A DNA stretch of 64,000 nt from contig NC_051096.1 of the NCBI RefSeq assembly GCF_901709675.1, forward strand, positions 2,323,001 to 2,387,000, read 5' to 3'. A program made the position numbers and the translations under genes. Of this stretch, positions 38,174-49,866 are shown one piece after another. Under the pieces are notes generated by a model, which was given only the letters and a program-made list of their open reading frames with translations, was not told the origin of the DNA and did not search any database. The DNA comes from Syngnathus acus (Eukaryota > Chordata > Actinopteri > Syngnathiformes > Syngnathidae). How positions within the stretch are numbered: the first letter of the stretch is position 1; each line of letters starts with the position of its first letter.

Positions 38174-41100
38174 CTAAAAGTACATTTGACTTTTTGTTTT
38201 AATGGCCTGCTTGTTTCTGCCCGATTGAGCATCTGAACAAATTTGGTCTGAAGCCTGCCCGCTGCTTGAGTGAAGAACAGTTTCTGGGTCTTCCCTCAGT
38301 GTATTCTGGACCTTCTGTCTGTCTAGCAGTGCTGGTCTGGGTGATGTTTCTTCCATCCTGGTCTTGCAGTGACTCTCCAGTGTCTTGGGCTGGCAGCCGG
38401 TGGCCATGGCCCTCAGCCAGGGATGCTGCAATGTGCGTTCTGCTGTCATCCTGGCGACCGGGTCTGGCTGGATGAGGCCTGAGACCAGGCCTTTGGCTTC
38501 TGACCAACAAAATAATTGTGCTTCAGTTGTATTTAAATTCAGCGAGGATAAGCAATTTCGATAATGGCTCCCTCTAGTGGCAAGCAAAAATCACTATCAA
38601 AGTACAGTTCATTGTATTGAACTTTTTAAGTCCAACTATGCCGCCACCATTATAGGTTTTTTTTCCCATGTTTGTTCATAAAATTGTGGTTGAATTGCAA
38701 ATCGTAGCACTTTTGTCATGTTCCAAAGTCCTACCTTCTGAGATGGCATCCCAAAAGGGGGGTGGGAAATGCAGTTGCCCTTGTTTGATGATCTCAAACA
38801 GTTCATCCTGGTCTCGATCCCGACTTCGAAAAGGGGCGAAGCCGCACAGAAGGATGTAGAGAATGACACCCAGCGCCCACATGTCCACCTCCACACCATA
38901 TCCTACCGGGTCATGTCAATCCTGTGATTTAGAAATACTTCCAGATGGACTATGGTGCAGCGCTAACCTGTCTCGGACAGAATCTCGGGCGCCACGTAGG
39001 TGGGCGTGCCGCAGATGGTGAAGACGGGCTCGGTCACGACCATGGCGAGACCAAAGTCGGCCAGTTTTAGTCTGGTCACGCCAGGAACCGCTTGAACGAT
39101 CTGAGAGGGAGCAGAGACTTAGTTTAGCTTGCTTGAGTACAATTCACTCCAAGGCCATGTCAGAAAAGTATTGACGCCGGGTGTTTTTGGTGACTGACCA
39201 GCAGGTTCTCCGGTTTGACGTCTCGGTGGACCACACTCCTGCGGTGGATGTACTTGAGCGCCTCGCCCACGTCAGCCACCATGAGCGCGGCCTCGCCCTC
39301 GCCGAAGCTGCCACGCTGGCCGATGGCCTCGAAGAGGTCGCCGCCGCCGGCCAGCTCCATGACCAGGTAGGCCCTGGCGGGCGTGCGGTGGTGGTCCAGC
39401 AGCCTGACGATGCGCGGGTGCCGCAGGCTGGCTAGCAGGCTCAGCTCGTTCTGCAGCATGTGCTCCCGGCCCAGCAGGCGGGAGCACTCCACCATCTTGA
39501 CGGCCAGCACGCGCCCATCGGCGCGGCGCCGGCACTCGCGCACCACCGCAAAGTTGCCGTCCCCGAGGAGGCGCCCCACCTCGTAGAGATGAGCCACGTC
39601 TGCCTCGGAGACCTCGCTGCCCTCCGAGCAAAGCCCAGAGAAGTCCCTCGAGATCGCAGGAGGATTCTTCCACTCACCTTTACACAATGGACACAAAAGA
39701 TAACGACAGCACACAGCAAATAAAAAAACGGCAGCAGACATTTACAACCTTGGGGTGAACTTGCTGTTTGTTTCCTGCACACGGGAGGCAGTGGGGCCTT
39801 TTCTGAAAGCGGATTGGTCCACTTCGGAGGCTTTACTCTTCTCGCCAAGCAGTTTTCACACAGAGGAGCAAAGTCTGTCTCTCGCTCCCGTTGGAATCGA
39901 CCAATGGCAGACGGCGTTGCCTCACAGACCCCGCCCCTCACTCTGAGCTTCTGCAGATGGTTGGGAAGGTGAGCGGCTTTCCTGGACACACCCTTACTCG
40001 ACTTCTCTGCCTCCGATGGCGGCCTCTCGTTTGCAGGCTCCTTGTCATCTGCCGCCTCGCCGTAGCCACTGTCCGCCTTGCCAGCTTTATCCAGCGCTGG
40101 TCGGAGCTTCTTCTCCCAGACCAGCAGCGCCTCGGCCCGGTAGCGGCACTGCTCCGGGAAAAGCTCCTCCAGTGCCTCCCGCAGACTGCTCAGCTCGGGG
40201 CGGCCTTTACCCAGCGCCAGGAGGGCTGTTTCGCCGCGGAAGAAGTCGCCAGCGCTCTTCACCTGCGATGGAGAACGGGAAACACTAATCTGGGATTCCT
40301 GGTGCGGATGATGGAAAACAGAAGAAAGGTCCAACCTCTCGGGCGAAAGCGGTGTAGAGGCGGGTCACTCTGGATCGATGCCAACGAGGGAACCCGAGCG
40401 CTTCCGAGATGTCCAATAGGAGTTGATCAAAGGAGACCACGCCCCTGCGGTTTAAAAGCACCGTCACCTTGGGGGGGGGGGGGGAAATGAACACCTTTAG
40501 TTGGTTCAAACCATTCGTTTAGAATTATTTCTGATCCCGCGGGCTATACTTGATGATGAGTCACATGCTGCTTCACCGAGTCAAAAGACAAAAAAAGGCC
40601 GTTCACCTTTCGTGGTGCGCTCTGACTGGGTCGAACAACAGTGACCAGATGGGGTCGCTCGGCACTCTCTTCCGCGTGTCGCCCGTGGAAGAGGGGCAGG
40701 TGAGGGGCTGCTCCGCGGATCTGACCCAGCTGCTGTCGGGGGGGACTGTGCCAGGGAGGCGGCGGCAGAGAGGGCGCAGTAGCACCGTCGGTGCGCCTCA
40801 GGGAAGGGCCGGGAGCTGGAAAAAATCAAACCGAAACGTCAGACTTCCAGACTTAATCAGATTTGGTTTTTTTCCATTACATGGAGTGCAAGTGGTGTCA
40901 TTTGAGAGACTTCATGTGGACCTGCATTAATTATTTAGGCTTTCTTGAGACATACACACAAGCAAAGGTTGGTTTCCTTGACCCGGATATCTGCATCATT
41001 CATGAAGCTTTGAGGACACCGACATCTTTCACTTTCTGCAGAGTTAGTGGGCGTCTTTCAGTGACTGCCGAGTGTTGGCGAGAGTGTGAGAGATGTACAA

Positions 41101-41282
41101 CCCAATTACCAAACAGACCCCCTATTAAGCCCTAGTTTGCAAGACCCCCCTAAAATAAGTGTATCTTTTGTTTCCATTGCCCATATATGGAACCGACGTG
41201 TAAATAAAAAAAAAACCTCACCTGTTGTTTTCCATTTCTTTGACCTGTCGCAGCCTAAGCGAGCCTTCGCAGGCGGTCCCAT
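38174..41282 (-). CDS. dclk3: Doublecortin-like kinase 3
   Basis: Eight exons (complement): 41222-41282, 40607-40815, 40336-40467, 39749-40262, 39199-39677, 38968-39100, 38735-38902, 38174-38499; 2,022 nt, 673 aa, all in phase. Residues about 75-175 form one doublecortin domain ([44 protein letters not shown]). A linker with ALEELFPEQ matches the human N-terminal region. The kinase follows: [10 protein letters not shown] glycine loop, AVKM lysine, [10 protein letters not shown] catalytic loop, [20 protein letters not shown] activation segment, and [17 protein letters not shown]. All catalytic residues are present. ILSE.GYG.EVDMWA and RDQDELF identify DCLK3 over DCLK1/2. It is a CaMK-group Ser/Thr kinase, likely on microtubules. 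The first exon (20 aa) rests on phase and a donor only. Intron 39678-39748 is 71 bp. Confidence 0.92.
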
Positions 41283-44100
41283 TTCTAAGCATAACAAGAG
41301 CCAAACAAGTGAGTAGCGAGTTCCAATTGAAAACAAGCCTGTGACGTCACTCCCGCCCGAGCTGAACGTGACACGAGCCGGCGTTACGCGGTTGCCATGG
41401 TTATTTGTCAAACTCGATGCCTCGGAGTAGGAAGTACGGTTAACTAGTACTTCAAATTAAAACACTCGAGATGCTAAAAATTCTGCCAGCTCACAACCCA
41501 GTCACGCGTGTCGTAGGAGTTGGATGAACGTTGAAACAAGGGACGAGCTAACTTTTATTTATTGCGCTTTATGGCGCTTATGACAAGCAAATAGATTTTA
41601 TTTTGGAATTTACTTAGGAAACTGTAATATTTCATATTTGTTGCTTTACAAGAGCCTAAGAGCATTTCAGTTCCTCAGAATTTAATGGTAGTTAACTTAA
41701 TGATCGAATGATCGAATAACATGTTTGGTTGGGAATTTTCTTGGACTATTTCTCACTGACAAAAAAAAAAAGACCTGGCTGCTTTTGCTAATGTCATCTC
41801 GGATACGATATGTGACACTTGGGTGGTCTTTTTGTTTTGAAGGCTCCGTATGGTTCTGTCTCCGGGGACACTGCCAATATTGGATTAGCAATTCCTTTAT
41901 TTGGCTCCCGGATCTATATCCTGTCTGACCACTCAACCGTATGTAACGAGCTGGGCAATGTTGAAGGAAAAAAAAGAACTGTATATTTTGAAATGCTCTG
42001 GTGCTTGGTTAGAAAAATAGCTCAAAAATTTCATTTCAATCGTATTTTATTTTATGGCCAACATTTATTTGGTTGCAATACTGTCAATTGACCAACAGAT
42101 GGGGTAAGTGCACCAAAAGCAGCCCCAGCACCCTCAGAGGCCATTTTTGTCTTCACAAGTCACAAACAGAATCCATGTAATAAAGTTGGAAGTGCCATCA
42201 ACATTCCTCACCACTCAATTCCTGTAGCTTGAATATAGCATGTAGGTTTGCGGAGGCCTGCTAAGTCAATCTTTGCATTTCCAAGCTCTCTGGGAAGTTA
42301 TGACCTCCAAAGGTTGCGCGCTACAAATCATGCCATAACATCACTTGAGACCAATCTCTCCTTACGAGATAATTTTGAATGCGGTGTGGGTGGCTCTTTT
42401 ATAATCTTCACCTTTCACCTCGTGCCCTGCTTGTTTTTTTCCGTGCGAGTGCCTCACACCTGTTTATGTCAAACACAAACCCAGGAGCCCAGACGGGCAT
42501 GCGTGGGACAAGGACAGTGTAGCATGTGCTGTGAGGCGACAAGTTTCACACCTGACCATTTTAATTCAACATACACACGAGGACATGCAATGGTTAGCCC
42601 ACTCTAGTTCTCACTATCTCATTCTCCCAGGTTGAAAATTTGAAAACATTTCTTTTTGTGAAGTTAGCCGTGCACGGGAAGGTCTTTGCTGTTTGATCAG
42701 GATGTAAATAATGTCGCATAATGCACATGTAATTCTTTGAATTTTATTTTTTTTTTCTTCCTGGGACCGGGATCATCGGTCGAGACCGGCGGAACTCTAC
42801 GGCGGAACTCTACGGCGGCTTCCTGCTTATCCGGCCAGTGATGACAGGGTCCCTCGCCTTGGCCTTGCAGCCGCAACCCCTGTGGGGAGTCCGCTCCCTC
42901 GTGCTCGTCGGAACCAACGACTTTCGCCATGCTAGCCCCGTGGTGACCATCTGCACGTGCCCCGACTGGGTGCCCAGGACGCTGCTCACACGTTTGCCTG
43001 CTTTGTGATGTTTTCACCGATTCACGACCACGGTCCATTGGGCGCCGTTGAACTGGACTGCCCTTACACCTGTCTATGGACCCCGTGGAGGCTATTTTGT
43101 GTGTTTTGGGGTGTTCTCTTGTATTGAGGGGTGCTGGTTGGCCGCTGTTACTTTTTTTCCTTTGTCTTTTACCTTTGATTTGCTTTGATGGCTTTTATCT
43201 TGAGCACTTTCTGACTTTCTTTGTGGCGCCGTTGTATGGCAGCCTTGTGAGAGCCTATTGAGTTGCGCTCATGCCATCTGTGGTATGGGTACTGCTGGGG
43301 CCTGAATTTCCCCACCCCTGGGGATCAATAAATACTCATTCATTCATTCATTCATTCATTCATTCATATTGGGTTTTGCCATGGAAAGCGGGAAGTCGGT
43401 CACAAGACATCTTCGGCGAGCCCGTCTGGGCGTGCAAAAGTGCGCCGACAGGCACAAAAACAAGCACTCACACGGCAATTTTTTTTATTTTTTTTTATTT
43501 GAGGGCAAACGTGCCGAGTGAAGAAGTAGTAAGAGTAATGACATGTCCTACTTACGGGACAAACGACTGGTCTCGACTTGGGTTCCACTCTTGGCTTCAA
43601 TGATTGGTCATTGGGGGCCAGTCACCTGCTGCATTTTTTTATTCCTGTGAAGCAAGTTCTGAAAGGTATGGGTGAATACACTTCAGAATTTGGCTGCCAT
43701 TTATTTGTATCCCCAAAACTTGGCATTTGAGCAGGGGTGTGCAGACTTTTAAAAGCCACAGTGATCAATCTACAAAGCCAAATGAAAAGTCAGCTTTTTT
43801 TCTCCACAATCTAGATGATGATGGTGCAATTGTTCAGAATGAAGATCTCTTCAGTGTCTGCGGCACATGACAGCACACGTCGTATCACCCCGGGAAAAAG
43901 TCAGTGCGTCCACTCATCGCTTTCCTCGCCTCTTCCCCTTCCCCTCCTCCCGCGACGGCTTCTTCTCGTCGAGCCCGATGACATCACGAACAGCCGGTGT
44001 CAAGCCAGCCAGTAGGAGCGCGGCACTTCCTCCTCCTCCTTCGTCTTTCTGCAGCCTGCTTTTCTTCTCTCTCTCACACTCACTCACACACTCTCCCCTC
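41283..44100. other. Intergenic DNA between dclk3 and fabp3
   Basis: No exon is recognised. It includes the probable dclk3 promoter near 41.3-41.45 kb (CpG-rich), AT-rich DNA to 42.7 kb, a retrotransposon tail (42,740-43,368) and a lone MITE end at about 43,720-43,755. This is where the two blocks of conserved gene order meet. Confidence 0.55.
42740..43368 (+). mobile_element. 5'-truncated non-LTR retrotransposon 3' end
   Basis: The segment ends in a tail typical of fish L2-like non-LTR elements: gaatttcccc..., a small ggggatcaataaat stem-end motif, then a (CATT)n tail at 43,337-43,368. There is no intact reverse transcriptase. A 15-bp direct duplication (ggcggaactctacgg) lies near 42,790-42,820. 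The 5' limit is approximate. Confidence 0.55.
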
Positions 44101-44125
44101 ATTCCTCCAGCTTTCCGCAGACATC

Positions 44126-45517
44126 ATGGCCGAGGCATTCGTGGGCACATGGAACCTGAAAAACAGCGAGAATTTTGACGAATACATGAAAGTGCTGGGT
44201 GAGTCTGTTTTTTGGGGTGCGGCGTGCGTGTGAGTGAGCACATGCTGCCCGCCAGTGTGTGTGTGTATATGTGTGTGTGCATTAATTCAAGGGACAAACA
44301 AGATGTAGAATGTAGCATAAGGGTGGAAAAGACTGAGGAAGAAGAGGAGGGGTGGTGAGTAAGCAAGCACATGGCCTGAGTGTGGTGGGGCCGGGCCCTG
44401 AATGCCCCCCTACCCCCACCACCACCACTGTGGGAGAACTGAGGAACCGGTCACACACTTCCATGTGAAAGGTGGCCATTGTTGGTAAATGTAGGAGGGT
44501 TTGCACTTTCAAATACTGCTTAGAAAGAATGCAACATGTGATTCCAAATAGGACTTCACTGGACACTAGATTAGGTACGCCTATGCAAGACGTGTGCGTG
44601 CGTGTGTGTGTTGGGGGTGGGGTGTCAAGATATTTACAAGCTGTGACCTGAGGGCCCTTTTACAATTGACCCGTCTGACCCCGTCGCCAAGGCAATCGGC
44701 AGCCTTACACACAAAAGGCTCCGTGAGTCACGGAGTGGCATGTTCAGGTGCACGCGTGTGCAGAGGTGATCCGTAATCCCGCCTAACAGGCTGCAGACAA
44801 AGCACACATCACCCCACGAGTGACAGTCACAACACTTTATCAATTTTCCCACGCCGCCTAACCGCAATGTTGGTTCCACAGGCGTGAGCTTCCCCGTCCG
44901 CAAATTGGGCAACATGACCAAGCCCACCACCATCATCGCGGTGGAGGGCGACACGGTGACGGTCAAGACGCGGAGCAGCGTCAAGAACACTGAGCTCTCC
45001 TTCAAGCTGGGGGAGGAGTTCGACGAGACCACTGCCGACAGCAGGAACGTCAAGGTGGGTCTGACTGAATGCAATATTTACAAACGTTTTTAGGATTGCC
45101 ATGGAAATGAATTTTCAAATTGATAGTCAAACTTTAATTGGAGGCAAATTACAATAATGTCAAATGAATGTGCCTGAGTAACCGTCATGCAGAATTATGC
45201 AAAAAAAAATCACTTGTCTGATTTTCATGAGCGTTTTTTTATTTTCCCATATCATGTTTGCCCCTCCCTGCCTTTTGTGCAGTCACTGGTGAAAATAGAA
45301 AACGGCAAGATGGTGCACATCCAGCAGTGGGATGGCAAGGAGACCAGTCTGGTGCGAGAAGTCAACGACAACGCCCTCACGCTGGTCCGTCGCCCCTCAA
45401 AAGCAAAAACCCGCTAAGTGCGATTTGGTTTTCTGAAAGGTGCTCTTTCTGTTTTGGAAACAGACGCTGACTTTCGGAGACGTGGTCAGCACGCGCGCCT
45501 ACGAGCGGGCGGAATGA
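44126..45517 (+). CDS. fabp3: Fatty acid-binding protein, heart type
   Basis: Four exons: 44126-44198 (73 nt), 44882-45054 (173), 45283-45384 (102), 45464-45517 (54 with stop), exactly the exon sizes of vertebrate FABP genes; 133 aa. It has the family start ([18 protein letters not shown]), [33 protein letters not shown] and LVREV. Fatty-acid contacts, including the Arg/Tyr pair near the C-terminus (TRAYERAE), are kept. NLK.S.NFDEYMK, the TIIAVEGD strand and DVVSTR point to FABP3 rather than FABP7 or FABP11, and the neighbours (zcchc17, snrnp40) are those of human FABP3. It carries long-chain fatty acids in the cytosol. The exon 3 donor (gctg|gtccgt) is weak, but phase and length require it. 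The loop after MKVLG reads [10 protein letters not shown] where most members have VGFATRQV.N, so helix-turn residues differ. Confidence 0.92.
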
Positions 45518-47806
45518 AGACCTTCCACGCGCTCGCCAAAAAACATCCTTGCATCCGCACAGCCCCAAAACCCATGTGTGGCAACTCACCTTTCCTTCGT
45601 ATAGCGGAGTGTCAGTATTACGCCATCTGTGGACCTGTCCCGCTCTGCCGTCCACCTCTACTGTTAAAAACACTGAAAATATCCCAATGAAATTTTATTG
45701 ATTTTCTTTGGAATATGCTTCTTTTTTTTTTGGGGGGGGTTTTTGTTTTGTCTGCAGTTGAGATGCATGAAATCCATTTTCAAACCTACAAATGTTTTCA
45801 ACTGAAAATAATGGATATAATTAAAAAATATACCATCTGAGGCGAAACGTGAAATTTGTGATTTTTTTTTAACGTCTCCAAAATTACTGTCGCAAACTGC
45901 CCACAGAAAAATTTAAAGCTCCATGGAATTTTGAAATGAAATGGAATAAAAATGTCAAATTTTATTTAAAAAAATATATTATTCAAAACAAAAATTTGTT
46001 TTACGAATGTAAAATTATCTGAATAGAAATCTCAAATATAATTAAAAAAATATATATATTCAAAACAAAAATTTGTTTTACGAATGCAAAATTTAACTAT
46101 ATGTTTTTATTTTACCGGATAGCATAGACATGTACATAGAAAAAGACGAGGCCAGCGTTGGAAAACACAAGTCCGGAATGGAATTTGGCCGACGCCTCTG
46201 AAGTGATTCAAAAAGTGTGATCAGACTTTCCATTCTATAAATAAACATCGGGCAGCTCCTATGCGTCCTCTACTGCGTGCGTGTGTGTGTGTGTCCTGGC
46301 AAGGTGAAAGGAACAATTCCAGGTGCTTTTATGTGCAACAGAGGCAGCATGTGATTATTACAGGTCGCCAACTAGATCTTTAAAGACCTGGATGGCGCCT
46401 CACCTTCTACACCTACTGGACAGCACCAGGAATAACAAAACATAGACTAAAAAAAAATATATAAAAATGCTCCCACAAAAGTAGAAGAAGATATTTGAAA
46501 ATTAGAAAGCAAATATAGGCCACATGTATTTTTCACATCGAGTAAATGTGGAAAAAGCAGAAATTAAAACCACTTGTGCAACTTCTACCTATACTAGGAA
46601 CCAATTCACATGCAGAAGCGGGAGGCACTTTGTCACACTTTATTGTGCCCACGATGACACACCATACACCCCCCCCATTATTGTTATTACATGTCTGTAA
46701 ACATCGCATGCTATGTATGCTATCAGTTATAAATACATGCAGCACTCTTTTGTTGGAGGACAGCCAACTCTGTAGAATTAAAATATCCTACGTAGCTAAC
46801 AACTGAGCGGTTGTCACATCCTTTTTGCACACCAATACACGCACACATTGTTCATTCGTAATTGACATTGTGGGAATTAGACTTCCTGCTTGTAAGGAGC
46901 ACAGGCCAACCCGCTTACATGCTAACAAACACAACACAGTGTATGCTAATAACTTTTTTTCCCCTCTTCTCTGATGTCTTTTTGAACCGATTATGAAAAC
47001 CGACATGGCTGCACAAAATCCTTCATTACATGTTCCGACGGGCCTTCTTTCAACCCACGGTCGAGCAATCCTGAATCGCAGCTTGCCAAACGCACTGCGC
47101 AACATCTGGAAATCATCAATCACGCCTATAAAAAAAAAATTCTTACTGACACTGGAAGGAGGATCGTCCTTTTTTTTAAATAGTCCTATTGCCCAAGAGT
47201 AACCTTCAAATGGTTGAATTTCAAAAGAACCCTGAGTCAAAACACGGAGGAAGTGTCACTATCAGGCACACTACACTTCCTGTTTGCACCTTTCCTGCTT
47301 CCCGTGTGCGTGTGTGTGCGTGTATGTGTGTTTTTCAGAAAATAGAGACGTGTGAAACTAGATGAAGATTTCTACTCGTGGGGGGGTGCCATATTGCTTA
47401 CACATATCCACTTACATGTCACCAGATAACAAAAAGGAGCTGCAAAATAACAAAAAAAGTGTGATAAAAAAATTAAGATTAGAATTCAAAACAGGCAATT
47501 GTGCACTTTTAGTGTTAGCCTTGGGAACTAAAAGTACTCAAAACTAAAAGCAGAACGTAAACAGATCTTAGGTCTGGAGACCTTGGAGTCCATGGATCTA
47601 AAGGTACCAGGACCAAAAGTTACCAGAACTTTGGATGAAAATGCAATGGGTGCTATTGGCTTTAGTCCAAGTTGAAGTTCCGGTGACTGAAACCAGAAGT
47701 ACTCCTTCAACAAAGAGAAAAAGAGAAAAATCTGAGAAAAATCCAAAGTTGAAGGGAAAATGAGTCCTCACCGCTGTGGCGGCCATTTTGCAAATGAGCG
47801 TGCATC
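45518..47806. other. Region between fabp3 and zcchc17 (convergent 3' ends)
   Basis: AT-rich, no exon recognised. It holds the 3' UTRs of both genes. A roughly 72-bp segment is duplicated in tandem at about 45,950-46,097 (ttcaaaacaaaaatttgttt occurs twice). Confidence 0.5.
45950..46097. repeat. AT-rich tandem duplication, about 72-bp unit
   Basis: Two adjacent copies share ttcaaaacaaaaatttgttt followed by tacgaatg. The flanks differ by a few bases. Confidence 0.75.
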
Positions 47807-49169
47807 TTAGCTGTGCTTGTGCGACTTGTGTTTCTTGTGTTTCTTCTTTTGCTTGTTGTCGTCGTCACGCTCGTGACATCTCCTCTTGGGTTTGCACTCG
47901 CCGCTGTCGCTGCTGCTCTCGTCACTGTCCGACGCTTTCCTCTCGCGCTTCCTCTTCTTCTTCTTCTCCTGGCGGGTAAAAGACAAGAAATGTCACGTGG
48001 GGGTTGAGGAATTTTATTATTATGGTGCATGTATTTTGGCCATGTTTAAAACAACATTTTTGTCATGCATCTGGTTATCTCCAATTAGCAGAGCTGAAAA
48101 TTTGTCCTGTAGTTAAAGTGCACTCAAGCTAAAGCGATTAGTACAATGCGACATTCACAATACCTTCTTTTTCTTCTTCTTTTTGTCTTTATCTTTCTGA
48201 GGTGCAGCTGCAGATGTCTGCTGCTGTTGCTGCTGCTGTGTTTCTTCGTCGCCCTCTTCTGGTACAAGAGCGTACTGCAAACCGGGTGCAGAGTAGCAGT
48301 CCTTTGTGAAGTGGCCTAAAAACGCAAGGGGCAGATTTGGTTTCTAAAGTGATTTCAATGGGATTGATTTAAGATATTCAAGCACCTTTGCAGCCACATT
48401 TAGTGCAGGTAGTGTTGAGAACGGCCTCAAGCGTGATCCTGTTGCCCGTGTGGTCTCGGAACTGCCTCCGCCGCCGGGCATCCTGCCTGCGCACGTACGC
48501 CGACATGTTAATAAGACAAATGTGCATGTGACACGACAAAATAAACATACTCTGCCATAACGTTGTTGGGGTCCAAGTCTCGGCCTGTGCCCTGATTGAC
48601 GGCTTTCATGGAGAAGGACAGCTTGATCTTCTCGCCATTTTTCTGACAAGCGAAAGACACTTGAAAGCAGTCATCGCATCACGGATACCATGAAAGTGAA
48701 CAGAAACAAAAGTTCCTGCACCCTTACCAATTATTGCATGTGCATGTGTCATTACCTCTCTCCCGATGACTTTAATCCACACTTTCTCTCCCACGTCGAC
48801 TACTTCTGCAGCGCTCTCGACACGCGTGGATGACATCTCACTCACGTGTACCAGACCTAAAAGTACAAAAAAGTTGTAAACAAAAAAGTGAGCTAATTTG
48901 TCTTCATTTCTGGCTCTCACGTTGCTTTCATGACAGCTGGGAAGTCTGCAATTTGTGCATTCGAACACCATCTCATATAAAATCCAACTTATTGAAACCA
49001 TACTACATGAACGTTCTCCGATTCCCTTGGCACACTCACCTTCCTTCTTGTAGCCTGGCAGGCGGACAAAAGCTCCGTACGTCTGCACGGAGACCACTTC
49101 TCCCTTGGAAATGCTGAAGAGCGGCGGCAGGCCTTCCAGCCCCGCCGGCTCCGACTCAATGTCGGACAT
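47807..49169 (-). CDS. zcchc17: Zinc finger CCHC-type containing 17 (S1-domain nucleolar protein)
   Basis: Six exons (complement): 49040-49169, 48756-48856, 48551-48642, 48386-48486, 48164-48315, 47807-47968; 738 nt, 245 aa (human about 241). The N-terminal S1 RNA-binding fold has GEVVSVQTYGAFVRLPG, then GLVHVSEMSS and KVWIKVIGRE. Next come KLSFSMKAVNQGTGRDLDPNN, a CCHC zinc knuckle (CTKCGCKGHFTKDC), a Gln run, and a Lys-rich tail ending in HKKHKSHKHS. These are all hallmarks of ZCCHC17/pNO40, a nucleolar and ribosome-associated RNA-binding protein. The Gln run in exon 5 (seven residues) is not in the human protein. It is head-to-head with snrnp40 (697 bp between start codons) and tail-to-tail with fabp3, as in human 1p35.2. 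Confidence 0.96.
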
Positions 49170-49866
49170 ATCGATCTTTCTACCTGTATCAATAGTATCG
49201 TTTTAGGAAAATTGAATTTAGGAATGTCCCTTCACTGCAAGCTAACGTTTGCGCAATTCAAACATCACCTTGACTGGCAAAAATAGAGGATAACCCGATT
49301 TAAATACAATTTAACATAGCTTGCATGTTTGTAAAAGTCTGTTTAAACTCCGTAAAGCACGCTGATACAACTCACACAGGTTTTAAGTTAGCGGTGTTAG
49401 CGACAATTCTCACTTTTGGAACAAGGATGCACATCCGGATAAAAGTTATACTTCCGGGGCAAGACAATATGACGACAGGCACTGTAGCCAATCATCGGAG
49501 CCAATCAGACAACTGATAGCAAGCCAAGGTTTTGCAGCAGATATAAATTTCAAAGTCTATTCTTATGTTTGTATTTATGCATCTGTATTAATTTTATTAT
49601 GCCATTTGATTTTTTTCCTTCCTACCAGTCAGAGGACGCGTAACTACTTCCGGTTTAATAACTAAAAACAAGCCCTTTAGCCAATCAGCACAATAACTGC
49701 AAATCTCGACCAATCGGACTGCTTAAACATGCGGCAGTACTTCCCTCTTCCCTAATAGCTTACCGCTCTGTGTAGCACCGTGAAAAGACGCCCCATTCAT
49801 TCGTGTTTTTAAGCGACCAAACAACGGAATTTCATTTTTTTGGACGGTATTATTAACTAAACAGGA
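49170..49866. promoter_or_regulatory. Probable bidirectional promoter, zcchc17/snrnp40
   Basis: The 697 bp between divergent start codons contain cttccgg-type motifs (cacttccggtttaa near 49,646 and tacttccgggg near 49,450), ETS-like sites common in bidirectional housekeeping promoters, and a ccaat box (several ccaatc between 49,488 and 49,720). Exact start sites are unknown. Confidence 0.5.
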
